DNA from: Strongylocentrotus pallidus
Lineage: Eukaryota; Echinodermata; Echinoidea; Camarodonta; Strongylocentrotidae
Length of the DNA stretch: 28,835 nt
Direction: 5' to 3'
Assembly (NCBI GenBank): GCA_030265145.1
Contig: JARBES010000125.1
Location: 15,697,956 to 15,726,790, forward strand
Part shown: one piece after another, positions 1-12,100 of the stretch
Position numbering within the stretch: the stretch's first letter is position 1
Layout of the letters: every line of letters begins with the position of its first letter
Translations under genes and position numbers: made by a program
The notes under the pieces: model-generated
Databases searched by the model: none
Told to the model about the DNA's origin: nothing
What the model saw: only the letters and a program-made list of their open reading frames with translations

Positions 1-1399
1 TTACATAGAAAAACTTTTTATATTGTTTTCTTTTTTATACAGGAGTATATTATTATAAGAATGGATTTAACAAAAAAAAAAAAGAAAAGAAGATTTCAAA
101 TCAAATATAATGTACGGAAAATAAGTACGACATTTCGAAATATGTATAATATAACAGGCTAGGTAGAACAATTTAAAATGTGGGGAGCCTAAATAAAAAG
201 CATAGCTTGTATGTGAATAGGCTCTCGTACTGAGTAATATAGTAGGTCTGGATTTAAAAGGTATTATAGAAGGCGAAAACGGAGTAGTATAGTATGAAAT
301 TCTAGAGACGTACAGAAGAGTGAGTTTGAGAAGAAACGAAAAATAGAAATAAAGAGTAAAGAGAATAATATAATATTGTGTTGATTTCCCGGAAGTATCT
401 ACATTCTAAACTGTATACGTTTTCCATTCCGAATATAAAACAAATTCTGACCTCTTTTCATGAAATGGTTGTTCCATATTCTTGATAGATTTAACATTTA
501 CTCAGAAAACTATTCACCAATCTCTATGACTCTTTAGATTGATAAAAAAACTTATAAAAACATGTAATCATTTTATTCCGACAGCTATGGTCATGAAAAT
601 ACCTAACAAAAACTATTCCAGCTTTGTTGGCAACAGTGAACTTGGGAGATATACGAATTTTAAAGAGAAAACGGTATATGCCCCATATAATAAGGAAAAA
701 CCATGCAGGCTTAGATCTCAACAATATACATTCGAGGTTAATAATCTGCCACGGAGCTCACTTTTAAATCCCTCTGCGCAACCAAAGAAGCCCCCCTCTA
801 AGTAAATCATACCCCGCCTCTGTTACCCCTAATGTACTTATAGCTCCAGAAGGTTTATGTTCCGCTGCTAATACCCGATTTTCTTTTGATCAGCACAACA
901 AACCTTCGAGTGCTGTGTATACCACTATGTTTACAGTGCGCACACACTCGACCGTTTCAAACACCCTGCTACACGTGCGAAGTAAGCGGGGTATAAGCAT
1001 ATTGATTTATGTTGTCTCAAAGTTTTGGATCACAGGTTTGTAGTCGATATAAGCTCAAGGTTGACGGTCGTTACATTTACACCTCGACTTTCTAGACAAA
1101 GTCATCAACTTTTCTTGACTCTTGGCCTAAAGTACGACAATTTCAGTTGCTGTGCATTGCGTGGAATATATTTGGAGAGTCTGCGGAGTTTTGTAAAGTT
1201 CGTCGCTGCATGAATGAAAATCCGTGATTTTTTTTCTTCGAGATACGCTCATTACACACACAGGCACTAGTGTATGAGTTCGGGTGAACTATTTCGGTCG
1301 CTGAAAGTTACAGGTTTTCATGTAAGCAACAATTTGAACCACTTATCAACAGACTTTGCTTTGGATATTTAGACCTTTTGATGGAGTAATGGATGCATT
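1..1399. other. Upstream region of the candidate first exon
   Basis: No convincing gene. The first 800 bases are AT-rich with small chance open frames only. 820-1400 has a more balanced composition, a TATA-like GTATAAG at 991-997 and several short upstream open frames before the ATG at 1400. This suggests, but does not prove, a promoter and 5' untranslated region here. Confidence 0.4.
985..1025 (+). promoter_or_regulatory. Possible TATA-type core promoter
   Basis: GGGGTATAAGC at 988-998 resembles a TATA box. A start site about 25-30 bases downstream would lie near 1020 and give a roughly 380-base leader to the ATG at 1400. That leader would hold a small open frame (1025-1213). Purely sequence-based and weak. 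Confidence 0.2.
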
Positions 1400-1639
1400 A
1401 TGTCTGCGTTCGGCGGAATCTTGCAACAATATTCTGTGAACCTCGCCAGCAAGTCTGGCAGTGTCGTCGGCTGCACCGTCCCGCTAGAGGTTTCGCCCCG
1501 GGACAGTATGGGCGACCCGCACCCTAGCAACCGACTCCGTGGACCAGACGGTCACGTCAGATTTTATTCCGAATCAGCGGTGGAGTTTTACAGGCGGAAT
1601 TCGTACAGTGAAAGATCGTCGTGGAGTTATGGCAGAAAG
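1400..1639 (+). CDS. Candidate exon 1, start codon plus 80 codons
   Basis: The ATG at 1400 opens 80 codons beginning MSAFGGILQQYSVNL and ending SYGRK, followed by the donor AAAG|GTAATT at 1640. It ends in phase 0, matching the phase-0 start of the next exon at 12318. The stretch is richer in CG dinucleotides than its surroundings, as first exons often are. Other ATGs lie just upstream in other frames (1382, 1390, 1394), so initiation could be leaky. The peptide is Ser/Arg-rich with no recognised domain. The intron to exon 2 would be 10.7 kb, so another first exon cannot be excluded. The call is inference from start codon, donor, phase and composition. Confidence 0.5.
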
Positions 1640-3160
1640 GTAATTGAAATTCATTATTTGAGAACGTGTGATGGTGTTAGTTTTGTAAGTGCGTGAAGTG
1701 TGTTGGGGTGGATAAATAAAAACGCGCACGAAACAACAGGTGGAAGAGGGATCGGTCTGAAATCATTTGAAATTCATAGCGAACAGCTAATATGTTTATT
1801 GTTTATAAATATATAAATAGGAATGTATTGTAGAAATGGAAAAGCCTTTGTAATTGGGCAATATTATTCATTTTGTTCATATACTAAAGTACGTGCATAT
1901 TATGATGATGAGCAAAATACATGTACCTAACTCAGCTCAGACTCCATTTCTTTTATTTCGGTACATTGTTTTTACGATGTACGATCGACACATACAAGCA
2001 ATATGGTCATGTACATAAACGAACTTTTAACAAGAAACATAATGATCTTCATGACATGATGTAAAAACGCTCGCACTTTAGGCCTACATGTTGTACACGT
2101 CATTTTTTTTTATTTTTTAACCATTCCGTCAAATGAGAGTTGGCATCTTGTTAGGGGGGGGGGGGGGGGGGGGGGATGAGAGGGTCATATTTCATTTTCT
2201 TGACTTGAACTTAAAATTGATTTAAAGTGTCATTGCCTTCGGCTAAATGTATTTTCACCAAGCACTCTTTTTATGCTTTGTTTCTGTTTAATGAAAATGA
2301 TTGTAAAATCCAACACAAATATAGTCATGGTCACGTCGCGTGTTAGATTCGTGAGAGTTGCGAGAGAAGTGCAAAACAATTCTGGAAAAAGTCTCTCAAA
2401 GAAATTGATATACAAAACTGTGAAAGCAAAGTTGTTACAGGCTACACTGTAATGTGATTATGAAGGTTCCCTCAAAATCATAATCGTAATTTGTATCACA
2501 CCACCCATGACTCATTGCTTTAATATACAAGTTACCAAGCATTATGAGTTAAATGAATTTGTAATGTTTTTAGAATATAGATCTGTCTTATAAAGATTTG
2601 GGAGCCCCAACAATTTGATGGCGAAATTTCACTAATGGCAACAAAATATCTTGTCTGCCGATATAGAAAAAAGTATAAGCTTGGAAGAAGATGTCATTTT
2701 AGACACATTTCTGCAAGGATTTTCAAAACAAATGTGTTTGAAGTCGAATATTGATGAAAGAATACAAAATTCAGGTTTCCCGTGTAACAGAAAACCCAAA
2801 TTGATACAATTATTAAATTGATTTTGCACGGAAAAATGCACCAATCAATATTGAACTGTTTCTCTCGAACACAACCACAATTATCTCAACTAACCACCAA
2901 GGGCGTTGACAAAACCAAGCGCAATTTGATTATTTATAACTGTTTCTATTGTTTATGTATACAGTGGACACTTAATTAATTGTGCAAATCGTCCTCCCGT
3001 AATAATGAAAACGATACCAATAATAATAATAATAATACTGATAATAATGTTAATTATATTATTATTGATAATGTTAATTAATTGAATAATAATACTCCTA
3101 CTACTATTAACTATAATAATAATGTTAATAATACTAATAATGTTAATGATAATGATAGAA

Positions 3161-3195
<35 letters not shown>

Positions 3196-6100
3196 AGAAG
3201 AAGAAGAAGAAGAAGAAGAAGAAGAAGAAGAAGAAGAAGAAGAAGAAGAAGGAGAAGGAGAAGGAGAAGAAGAAGAAGAAGAAGAAGAAGAAGAAGAAGA
3301 AGAAGAAGAAGAAAAAGAAGAAGGAGGAGGAGGAGGAGGAGAAGAAGAAGAAGAAGAAGAAGAAGAAGGGTAAACAGAAGAAGAAGAAGAAGATGAACAC
3401 AAAGCGATTCTCTCGAGTTTTTCCGATCTATGTGCCCACTTGAAATTAATCAAATAGTTACGATTAGGAATCAGTCTTGTTTTACATTGGAAGGTACCAT
3501 CGGGCATTGTCTTAGTTATCTTGTTCTTAATTATCAGTTCTTGTTCAAACATCCACCTTCTTAACCCCTCTAACCTTTTCGCACCTACTTGAATTTGATA
3601 TACATGTAAGTTATTATTCAATTAAACACGTTCGTTATGTGTAATGTATATGTAGCATGTACCAGGGCAGGGCGTCTATATGAAATGTTATCATTTGATA
3701 AATGTGATAAACTAAACGCAAACGAGAATATCATTTGTCAGCAAATAAAGACGAATGTGACTTTGACTTTGACTTTAAGTGGCAGATGGCAAGTGACTGA
3801 TAACAGAATTGCCCACTGTACCAAGTTTTTCATTATTTTGCTATCTCTGATTTAGCTTCAGTTTCATTTGTTTGAGAGAAAAATGAATACTGCATAAATG
3901 TGGACAACGTGGATAATGTAGGTCGACCGAATACATGTTGACTTATCAAAATAGCAATGGATAATCTCGTATATTTTACGCTTGTAGACATGGGAGATGT
4001 AATGATTTTGGTCTGAGGACATTTTTGGGTAACCAAAGAACTTTGAGTGATACTGATAGAGAGCGTATATTAAAACGGCAAAGAGAGAATGAAAGGGGAA
4101 AGGGGATATGTGAAGCTTGAGACCTCTGCACACATGCTCCTGTTGCTTGCATGTCATGTTCTATCAGTTCCATCTTTCCCCTTTCCACACCATTTCACTC
4201 AAACTCAATTTTCCTCACGTGGAAACTATATTCCCAGAACCGAGATATCACTTTACAGCCGTTTTGTCAACGGTGTATTCATTGACTTTATGTAATACTT
4301 ATTCTTACAAATCATTTTTTGTTGACGTTATAGATATTTTAATATCCAAATCACTATTCGTCCCTTGGTGAATATTCGAGGATTAAAAAAAGAAAGAAGG
4401 GATATTTGTTTTTTTCGATCGGCAGTGTGAAAGCTTTCACCTGCGTGATTTGCATATATATGGATAAAAATCGCCTCTTTTTTGTTGATGATTTTTTGGA
4501 GTGGTTTTGACGATGTGAAAAAGTTAATATTTTCTCAGAACTTACATGTTAATGATCAATCTCTACGACTCTTCAACTGTATAAATAAAGTTCTGAGAAA
4601 GAAATATATGTAAACTTATCTCTCGAGAATCAATCATAATATTACCACAATCATTTCATGAAAAAGAGGAAAGAACATTATTCCGACTTTTGGGGACTAG
4701 CTACAATGTATTAGCGTGTAATAGTGGTGACTTCTTATATAGCGCAATTGTGGTGTTTTCAAATGCAATATAGAGTATTCGCAGCAAATTAAAGAAAAAA
4801 TATATACTTTTTTGTTTGAAAATGGCTGATTTTGAGACTTCTATAATGCTCTGACAGAATTCCACAGCTCTCAGAATAACACGCTATAATTCGAGATGTC
4901 CCCCTGAATTATTCCAGCTGACAAGGATGTTTGTCATGTCCCGATCGAATTTCGGTTATCTTCGCGTCCCACCCGAATCGGGGTCGTGATCCGAGATGTA
5001 CACATAACCATGGCAACGCTGTAAACAGTTTGCTCTGCGAAGATAATAAACGACCTTCGCGGTCATCAAGAATTGACCCCCATATCAACCGCGGGTACTT
5101 ATGCGTTGTCATGTTCAGGCAACGCCAAAAGGCCAATGTGGGACTAACAATAGATAATGATTGTGGTTTTAGCATGGAGACTGGTGCCCGCTGTAATGCG
5201 GCCTTCTTGTTTTAAGTAATCAATAAACAGACATACATTGGCTAATTCATGTGCTTCTCAGAATGTGTTACTGTATACTGGCATATGAACGGCATTGCAC
5301 CCTTCGTATAGATCATAAGCATTACCTAATAATGACGTAATTATTATTGTTCTGTGTAGGCCTATCTGTATTTTTTTTTTAATGTAGGCTTTAATTTGTT
5401 CGAAGGTAAAGGTGTGTGTACATTATCATTATTATTCTGCTGTAATATACATCGCCCCAAACCGTTTTCGATACTTAAATGTACATGTCTGTTTTCCTGA
5501 ATTTAAACTGCTTGAATTCAAATAATAATATTGTCTCCTTGTTCATATTATTTTATGACCCCGCCCCCATAAATGGACTTTACATTCGTGCACGTCTCCT
5601 ATAGACGTCATAATGTACAATATCGCACTTTGTTCGGTAGAATTTTTGTTTGTTATCGTAGGATGTCTCAGTCCTTTCAACTATTTTTCCGTGTTGATTT
5701 ACGATTCGTAGGAAAGTTCAGTTAAAAAGTCTCTCAATCAATCAGTCTCAGTCAGATTCGTAACCAGGGCACGTGAATCAACAATATACATTTGATAATA
5801 GTAAGACCAAATAGTCGAAATACTCGAACCAATACATTTATTTTTTTATCTTGATAAGTTTTATTGGTCAGAAAACACAATGATTTACAAAATATGCGTT
5901 ACATTTTTTGCAGAAAAATAAATGAATAATTATATTGTTTCTCACTTACAATCTTGTGGTTTCACATTTCAGTGTAACATTAAAAAACATACATGTAGCA
6001 TGATACTTCTGTATACCCCGGCCGCACAGACGATACGACCATCAGACCGACACTAAATGGAAAGAGAGAGGCTAAGGAGTAACCAATACATTTATGACCA

Positions 6101-9100
6101 AAAAAAAAATCACATTGCATGCATAGCGTTTCGTCGTATACGCATTTTAAGGAGGTATATAGGGCCATACATTGGAAATAGAACGCTAATTTCAAAGGGA
6201 AAAGTGTCAAAATTTCACCAAAAACGATTATCAAAGGCATAGGCCTAGCACATTTTGTTTAGGTAATAGGTAGTCCGTAGTGCCCATGCACACAATAAAC
6301 AGGTACATGTATTACTAATAGAAAGAGAATTTCAATGTGAATGCCTCGAATACGACAGCTCAATTGATTTACCTTTTTCGTTTAATTACAGTAGAATAAA
6401 CATGAAAGGTCGCCAAGAGCCCGTGTAATGAGTGTCATTGGCCATTTAATAGCCACCCATACAGGGGACTTTGGTCATTAAAGTGGATTGAGAATGAAGT
6501 AACAACACCATGACAAGTCAAATACAATATCATGTTGGCACTGGTTGGCTATATAACTAAAAGAAAGAGAGATACCAAGAAAGAGAGAGATGGAAAGAGA
6601 CAGACAGACATACATTGTATACATACATGAGAGAAAGAGAAAGAGAGAGAGGGGGGGGGGGGCAAAGACGGAGATAGGAATTATTGTGCAAAATACCATA
6701 GTTTAAAAAAAGGCGTGTTAATGGACTTAAATCACAACATGCAAATTATTATCGAAATGTGTCCGAATCGACGTAAGGATTTGATGTTCCATTAGTTCGT
6801 TGCCTAACAAGAAACGAATGAATGTAGCCCCGCCCTCTTCCCTCGCGAGAATCGATGATTTGTTATTATGGCAACGGCCATCTCTTATCGGACATTCAGT
6901 TGTTGTTTTGGGGGAGGGGTACTTTTCATGTCTGTTCTAGCATATTTTGATGAAGAAATTACTAAAATAAAGTAGCATTGGGATACTAAAATTAATCGAA
7001 ATGATATTAATAGGGGCGGTTGTACATACGAGCAGGACAAAAGACTTTTATCTTCAATTTTGATTTTATGATTAGTGAGGTTGTCAAATATGCAACCCAT
7101 GCAGCCAAGCCAGAGGGAACGCCCCATTACCTCGTGCAAGCCTTTTGGGTTTTCAAGAACAACCTTTATTTACAATGTATGCATGAAATCTTAATACGAT
7201 TGTAAACGGGTCTATCATATTTCTTATCCTCGTCTTTTATGAATCGTGACATTTTACATCGAGTCTTTGTGACGTGAAGAGATTACTAACGGATAAAGGT
7301 TGTGCTTTTGAATGCATGGGCAAACTTTTACAATTCGTAAAGACCTATTAAACGTTTTATGTAGATGATGTATTGTATTGCAGAGACTATAAAGGATTAA
7401 GGTTGTGCTTGAATGCATGGGCAAACTAACGTTATATGTAGATGGCATACTGGCGATCGTGGTTGCGGATTTAGGGAGGGACCCATATGCCTCCTCTGAA
7501 AATAATAATATTAATAATATTCAGCTTTAAAATAGCGCTTAATACATCTCGGACGTCTCTAAGCGCTTTACAGATATACTATTATATTCAGTGCTTGCCC
7601 GCACACACTGTGTGCACAACCTCCACTCCCTGGGGAGCATTTCAGCCAGGCGTTACTTGACGCTCAAAAACCGTTTGACCAACAATGACGGTCGCATCCT
7701 ACCGGGTACCCATTTTAACACCTGGGTGGAGAGTAGCAAGTGTAGGTTAATATCTTGCCAAAGGATACTAGTGCCGTGTCGGGATTCGAACCCTCGATCT
7801 TCGCATCTCCAGTCAAGCACCTTAAACCACTCGACCACGACACTCCCACAAACGTATCAGCTCGATTTGGTTTTCGCTCCTTCGATACGCACCATCGAAA
7901 AAATAAGCGAATATCAAACTAAGATCTCAAACACAACAATGGTCTCCTGTGTACCACGCCTCTTTTTTCTTCTCTTTCTTCTTTTTCATTTTCATCTTCC
8001 CCTCTTCCTCCTCCTTCCTCATAATCCTTGTCTAGGCTCCCTCCTTTTTCCTTCTTCTTCTTCATCTTCCTCGCCTCTGCCTTCTTCGCTTTCTTTCTTT
8101 CTTTGTTCTTCTTCCCCGTCTTCTAATAAGTTATTTCCCTTTAACTTCTTCTTATAATTACTATTCTACTTCTTCTTTTTCTTCTTTTTCTTCTCCTCCT
8201 TCTTCTTCTCCTTATTCTCCTTCTTCTTCTTCTCCCTCTTCTCTCCCTTCTCTTTCTCCTTCACCGTCTTCTTTTTTTCCTTCTTCCTGGGGAGCATCTG
8301 ACTTGACGGTTCCCGTCACTCCACCGATGGTAATAATGAGGACATTTTCTTAATCAAGTTAATTGTGACGTAACAAAGGGCTGTGATTGATTGTTGAAAC
8401 CAGTTTCGCTGATAGTTGCGATAACAATAGGAGAGGATAGCGCCAGGATGAGATGAGGAGATAAAATGAAACTGAATTGACGCCATTTTATCGATCTGAT
8501 TATCGATTGCCAGTGACTGATTTATATCATTCATCAAACGATCGATGCTTTTAGCTTTCATCTTGTCCATTAAGGCGCATAAAGTAAGAATTAACATGTA
8601 CGTCTGTGATATGGGATAATTGATACGAAATTGGCTCCGAATGTTTTTGTTTTCTCAGTTATGACAACTATTGGCAGAGTGAGAAATATATCGGTTTGTG
8701 ATTGTACCTGCAAGATGACCTACATGTAAAGACCGCGCATACCCGAGTCCGATTTGTTGTTTCTTCTCAAAATTGCATGCCTTCTTGCAGCTATTAGGGA
8801 CTTTTAGATTTGCACGTCGACATAGTGGACTACTACGTGTGACGTGTTATTAAGGCACTGGCAGTGCCTTAAAGCTTATCTGCCGTAGTTTACAGGATGG
8901 ATTAGACCGCTCTGCAAGGTCACTGGACAGGTGGTTATCTCATTAACTCAGCTCTCAGTTAACATAAGAAAAAGAGGATCATGGGGGACTAATGGTCACC
9001 GATTAGGCATTGTTTGCTATATAGAGGGCGCAAGTAGCTACCAGTAGTGCAGTGGGCCTTTAAAAGGACGTCACATTGCCTTAAAATGACATCACCCGTA

Positions 9101-12100
9101 GCAGTCCACTATGTCGACGTGCAAATCTAAAAGTCCCTGTTTATAAGGTTCGTAAGACGGATTAAATAACGGTTGGTCGAACCAAGGGTAGAGATTTTGT
9201 TCCCCAAATCTCACTGACGCAGAATTGTATGCAATGATGCATTATATTTTGTGGTTATAATATTAATGATAGTTTACATGTGAATGATATATTTTGTGTT
9301 TAGGCTGCAAGCCGCTTGGTTCTACAGAAAACCTTGATCTACACATCAATTAAATATCGAATACGATGTCTAAATGATGGCGGAGGCATTGCATTATTTT
9401 TGTTTGCTAGCAACAAAATAGATAAACCGTATCAGCAGTGGGAAAACTTCACGATGTTTGAAAATGATAACGAACCTGAGAAATCTCAATCAGTAAGCTC
9501 AAGCGAAAACTGCAAAATAAAAATCAATTTCCATGCTAGAATAACAATGGCAGAATATCCTTCCATGCTAGAATGACCCCCTGAAGTCGATTCAAATATT
9601 TGCACTATTGTGACCTATTATCCATTGATGTCGTATTGATTAATTGCCAAAGATGGCGTCCTGTGCAATTGTTCCGACGCGTGAAGGCCGATTAATGGAA
9701 CAAAAGAAATGCCCGCAATCGGTTTTCTTTGCTATCACAGTAATTGCTTGTCAATGACTTCGGCTGTGAGTGTGACTAGAAAGTATAATCCATCTACTTG
9801 GATGATATTTCTTTTTTCTTTTAAACCTTCTTTTGACTTCTGACGCAGTCGTCTTACGTCATACTCTTTACGAAACATATCCCCGAAAAAAAAAGTCTGC
9901 TTTTTCGTTCTCGGTTGTGTCATACGATCGAATTTTTTGGAACAGTCTACATGTATTTTCATTAAAATTTGTACTGAATTCGTTATTTAATTCAGTATAT
10001 AATGCAGTCGTATGGGGAACGGTATTTTTGCTTTTGGTTTGGCCAAAAATCACATTACGTAATAATAAAGGATAACGCGGGACGTTTTGTCATAAAATAG
10101 AAATGTCGTCTGCACTAGTAGCTTGAAATTAGCTAAATGTAGGTAACGTCCATGCATGGTTCATGCCAAGCCTCTTTTTTCCTCCTTAAAATAACCTCGA
10201 TAATTTTATTCAAATCAAATTTAAAGGGAGGCAGAAATAAAGCTAGCAAAAGTAAACGGTATCCATTTTCCTAAATACTTTTGATATGCCCTCAAAAGAA
10301 CATGTAACCAAAGCGTGCTCTCGATCTCTTCGTGAAATTCGCTAGGCTTTTATTAAATAAGTCAAAAGGGAGAGATTTCCTTTTCCTTTGAAGTATATTC
10401 ATGCAGTCATTACGTCTTTAAATTTTGGTGACATGTTAAAGAACTCTAACAATTTGCCGAACAAATTATATTCATTCTGTACATCATGCTGTGGTAGTTG
10501 GTTGCCGTTGCTGCAGGAAAAAAAAATTAAATAATTTCGGGGGCTACCAATAACACTCTTTAATTTGTTTTGCATTGAACTCCATGCAAATTTTCGGGGG
10601 CTCTTTTATGACTTTCGGGGGCTCTTTTGGGCATTTCGGGGGCTAATTCGCACCGAGCCCCCGTGTACTTTTCCCCCTTCGTTGCTGACTGTCGTTTTGG
10701 GGGGAAAACGATCCTTTGAGTTGACCAACAGAACCCCACCCAAGAGCCTCCAGCGGTGTGCTCTTTCTGCCTTTTGTGTTGACCTCTCCGAAATAACTGA
10801 TATCAATAGATCATTCTCTTCGTTAGCTGCAATAGTTTCTATCTCTGTATTTAAAGTCTAAAATGCCCCCAGTCCAGCTTTTGGGGGAGATAAAGGGATG
10901 ACTCAGAAGCCCGGCCCAGAAGCCTAGCAAATGCAAGGACTTTGAGAGCAACGCGTTTTTGTTGGGGGCAAAACGGGTCATTGTGTGTTAATAGATTTGT
11001 TTTCGTTAAGTTACCTGTTAAACGAGCTGTGTGCCAAACAGATACTTATCACTGCGGGTGATATACCAAATTACATGGTTTCAGTTGGGATCAGGGCCCC
11101 GTTTCATGAAACTTGTTATCAATAACAAGATGTGATCATTGTTATAAGCTACTGAAATCCTTAGCTTTGATTGGTTATGATCAGATTTTATATAGATCTC
11201 TCGCAGTTGTTATTGATAACAAAGTTTTATGAAACGGGGCCCACGGCCGTTCTTTTTTCTTCAATCAACCAAATTGGATGTTCTCTATTGGTTAGTTAGA
11301 AATAACAATAATGACTATGCGTATATACTTGGAGAAGGACAATAATAGGGAAGGGGAGGAAGAGGAAACCTCTTGTGATTTTTTTCCATGATCACGATGT
11401 TATTGAATTGGAATGTATGATGGAATGAAAGGGAAAACTAATGCAAATATTTATTCATTATACAGGGGAAGGTAATGGAGTGGGCAAACAAAATATTTGA
11501 GCTCTTTGTGACCGTTAAACAAGTAAATCATTCAATGTTCATACCCCTTGTAAATGTTGTGTTGTCTTGTGTTCTTTTGTAACTGTAGGATTAAATTTGG
11601 ATTAGTTGAATCAGGGCCTTTGATGGATAATGTTGGATACTTAATACCACATTCTCAAGAAATATAAATCGGGAAACATACTTAAGAAATTACAAAAATT
11701 GGTAAGGGTATGAATAATTTAGTTGTTAATTATATGACCAAATATGACCAATATGAGTTGTGCTTTTGATATTGTAGATCCAAAACTTTGTCATTTGTGC
11801 AACTTTTATTTACGAAAGTGAACTTGAGATTATTGCTCCTCAGTGTTTGGATTTATATCAATAAATTGATCGTACTTAAGAAGGTTCTTGACTTCAGAAA
11901 CTAGACAAATGTAAGATACAGTAAATAACGAAATTATTCATACATGTATGATGCCAAGTTTTGTAATTTGTTAAGCATGTGAAAAATGTATTTGTCCCGA
12001 TTTATGTTTCTTGAGAATGTGGCATATTAAAGCTTACATCTTAAAATATTCAACAAAGGCCCTAATTTAACCAGTCCATCTTTCATATTTGAGTTACGGA

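Noticed and set aside
2953-3621. Long open frames across the GAA array (poly-Ser, poly-Arg, poly-Glu)
   Set aside because: They are translations of a trinucleotide repeat; every frame is open there for trivial reasons, with no start context or conserved flank.
4909-5215. Overlapping 94- and 88-codon frames on opposite strands
   Set aside because: GC-richer non-coding DNA lowers stop frequency. No domain, no splice logic. Kept only as a possible regulatory island.
7770-7847. Genuine tRNA-Ser gene
   Set aside because: The head has A and B boxes but is followed by a SINE body and tail and has imperfect stems; it is a SINE head.
7591-8157. 188-codon open frame
   Set aside because: The first half reads through a reverse SINE and the second through the pyrimidine tract. 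No protein character.
9316-9576. Extra coding exon in intron 1
   Set aside because: An 86-codon frame preceded by CTACAG, but there is no good donor in frame, no family similarity, and it is AT-rich.
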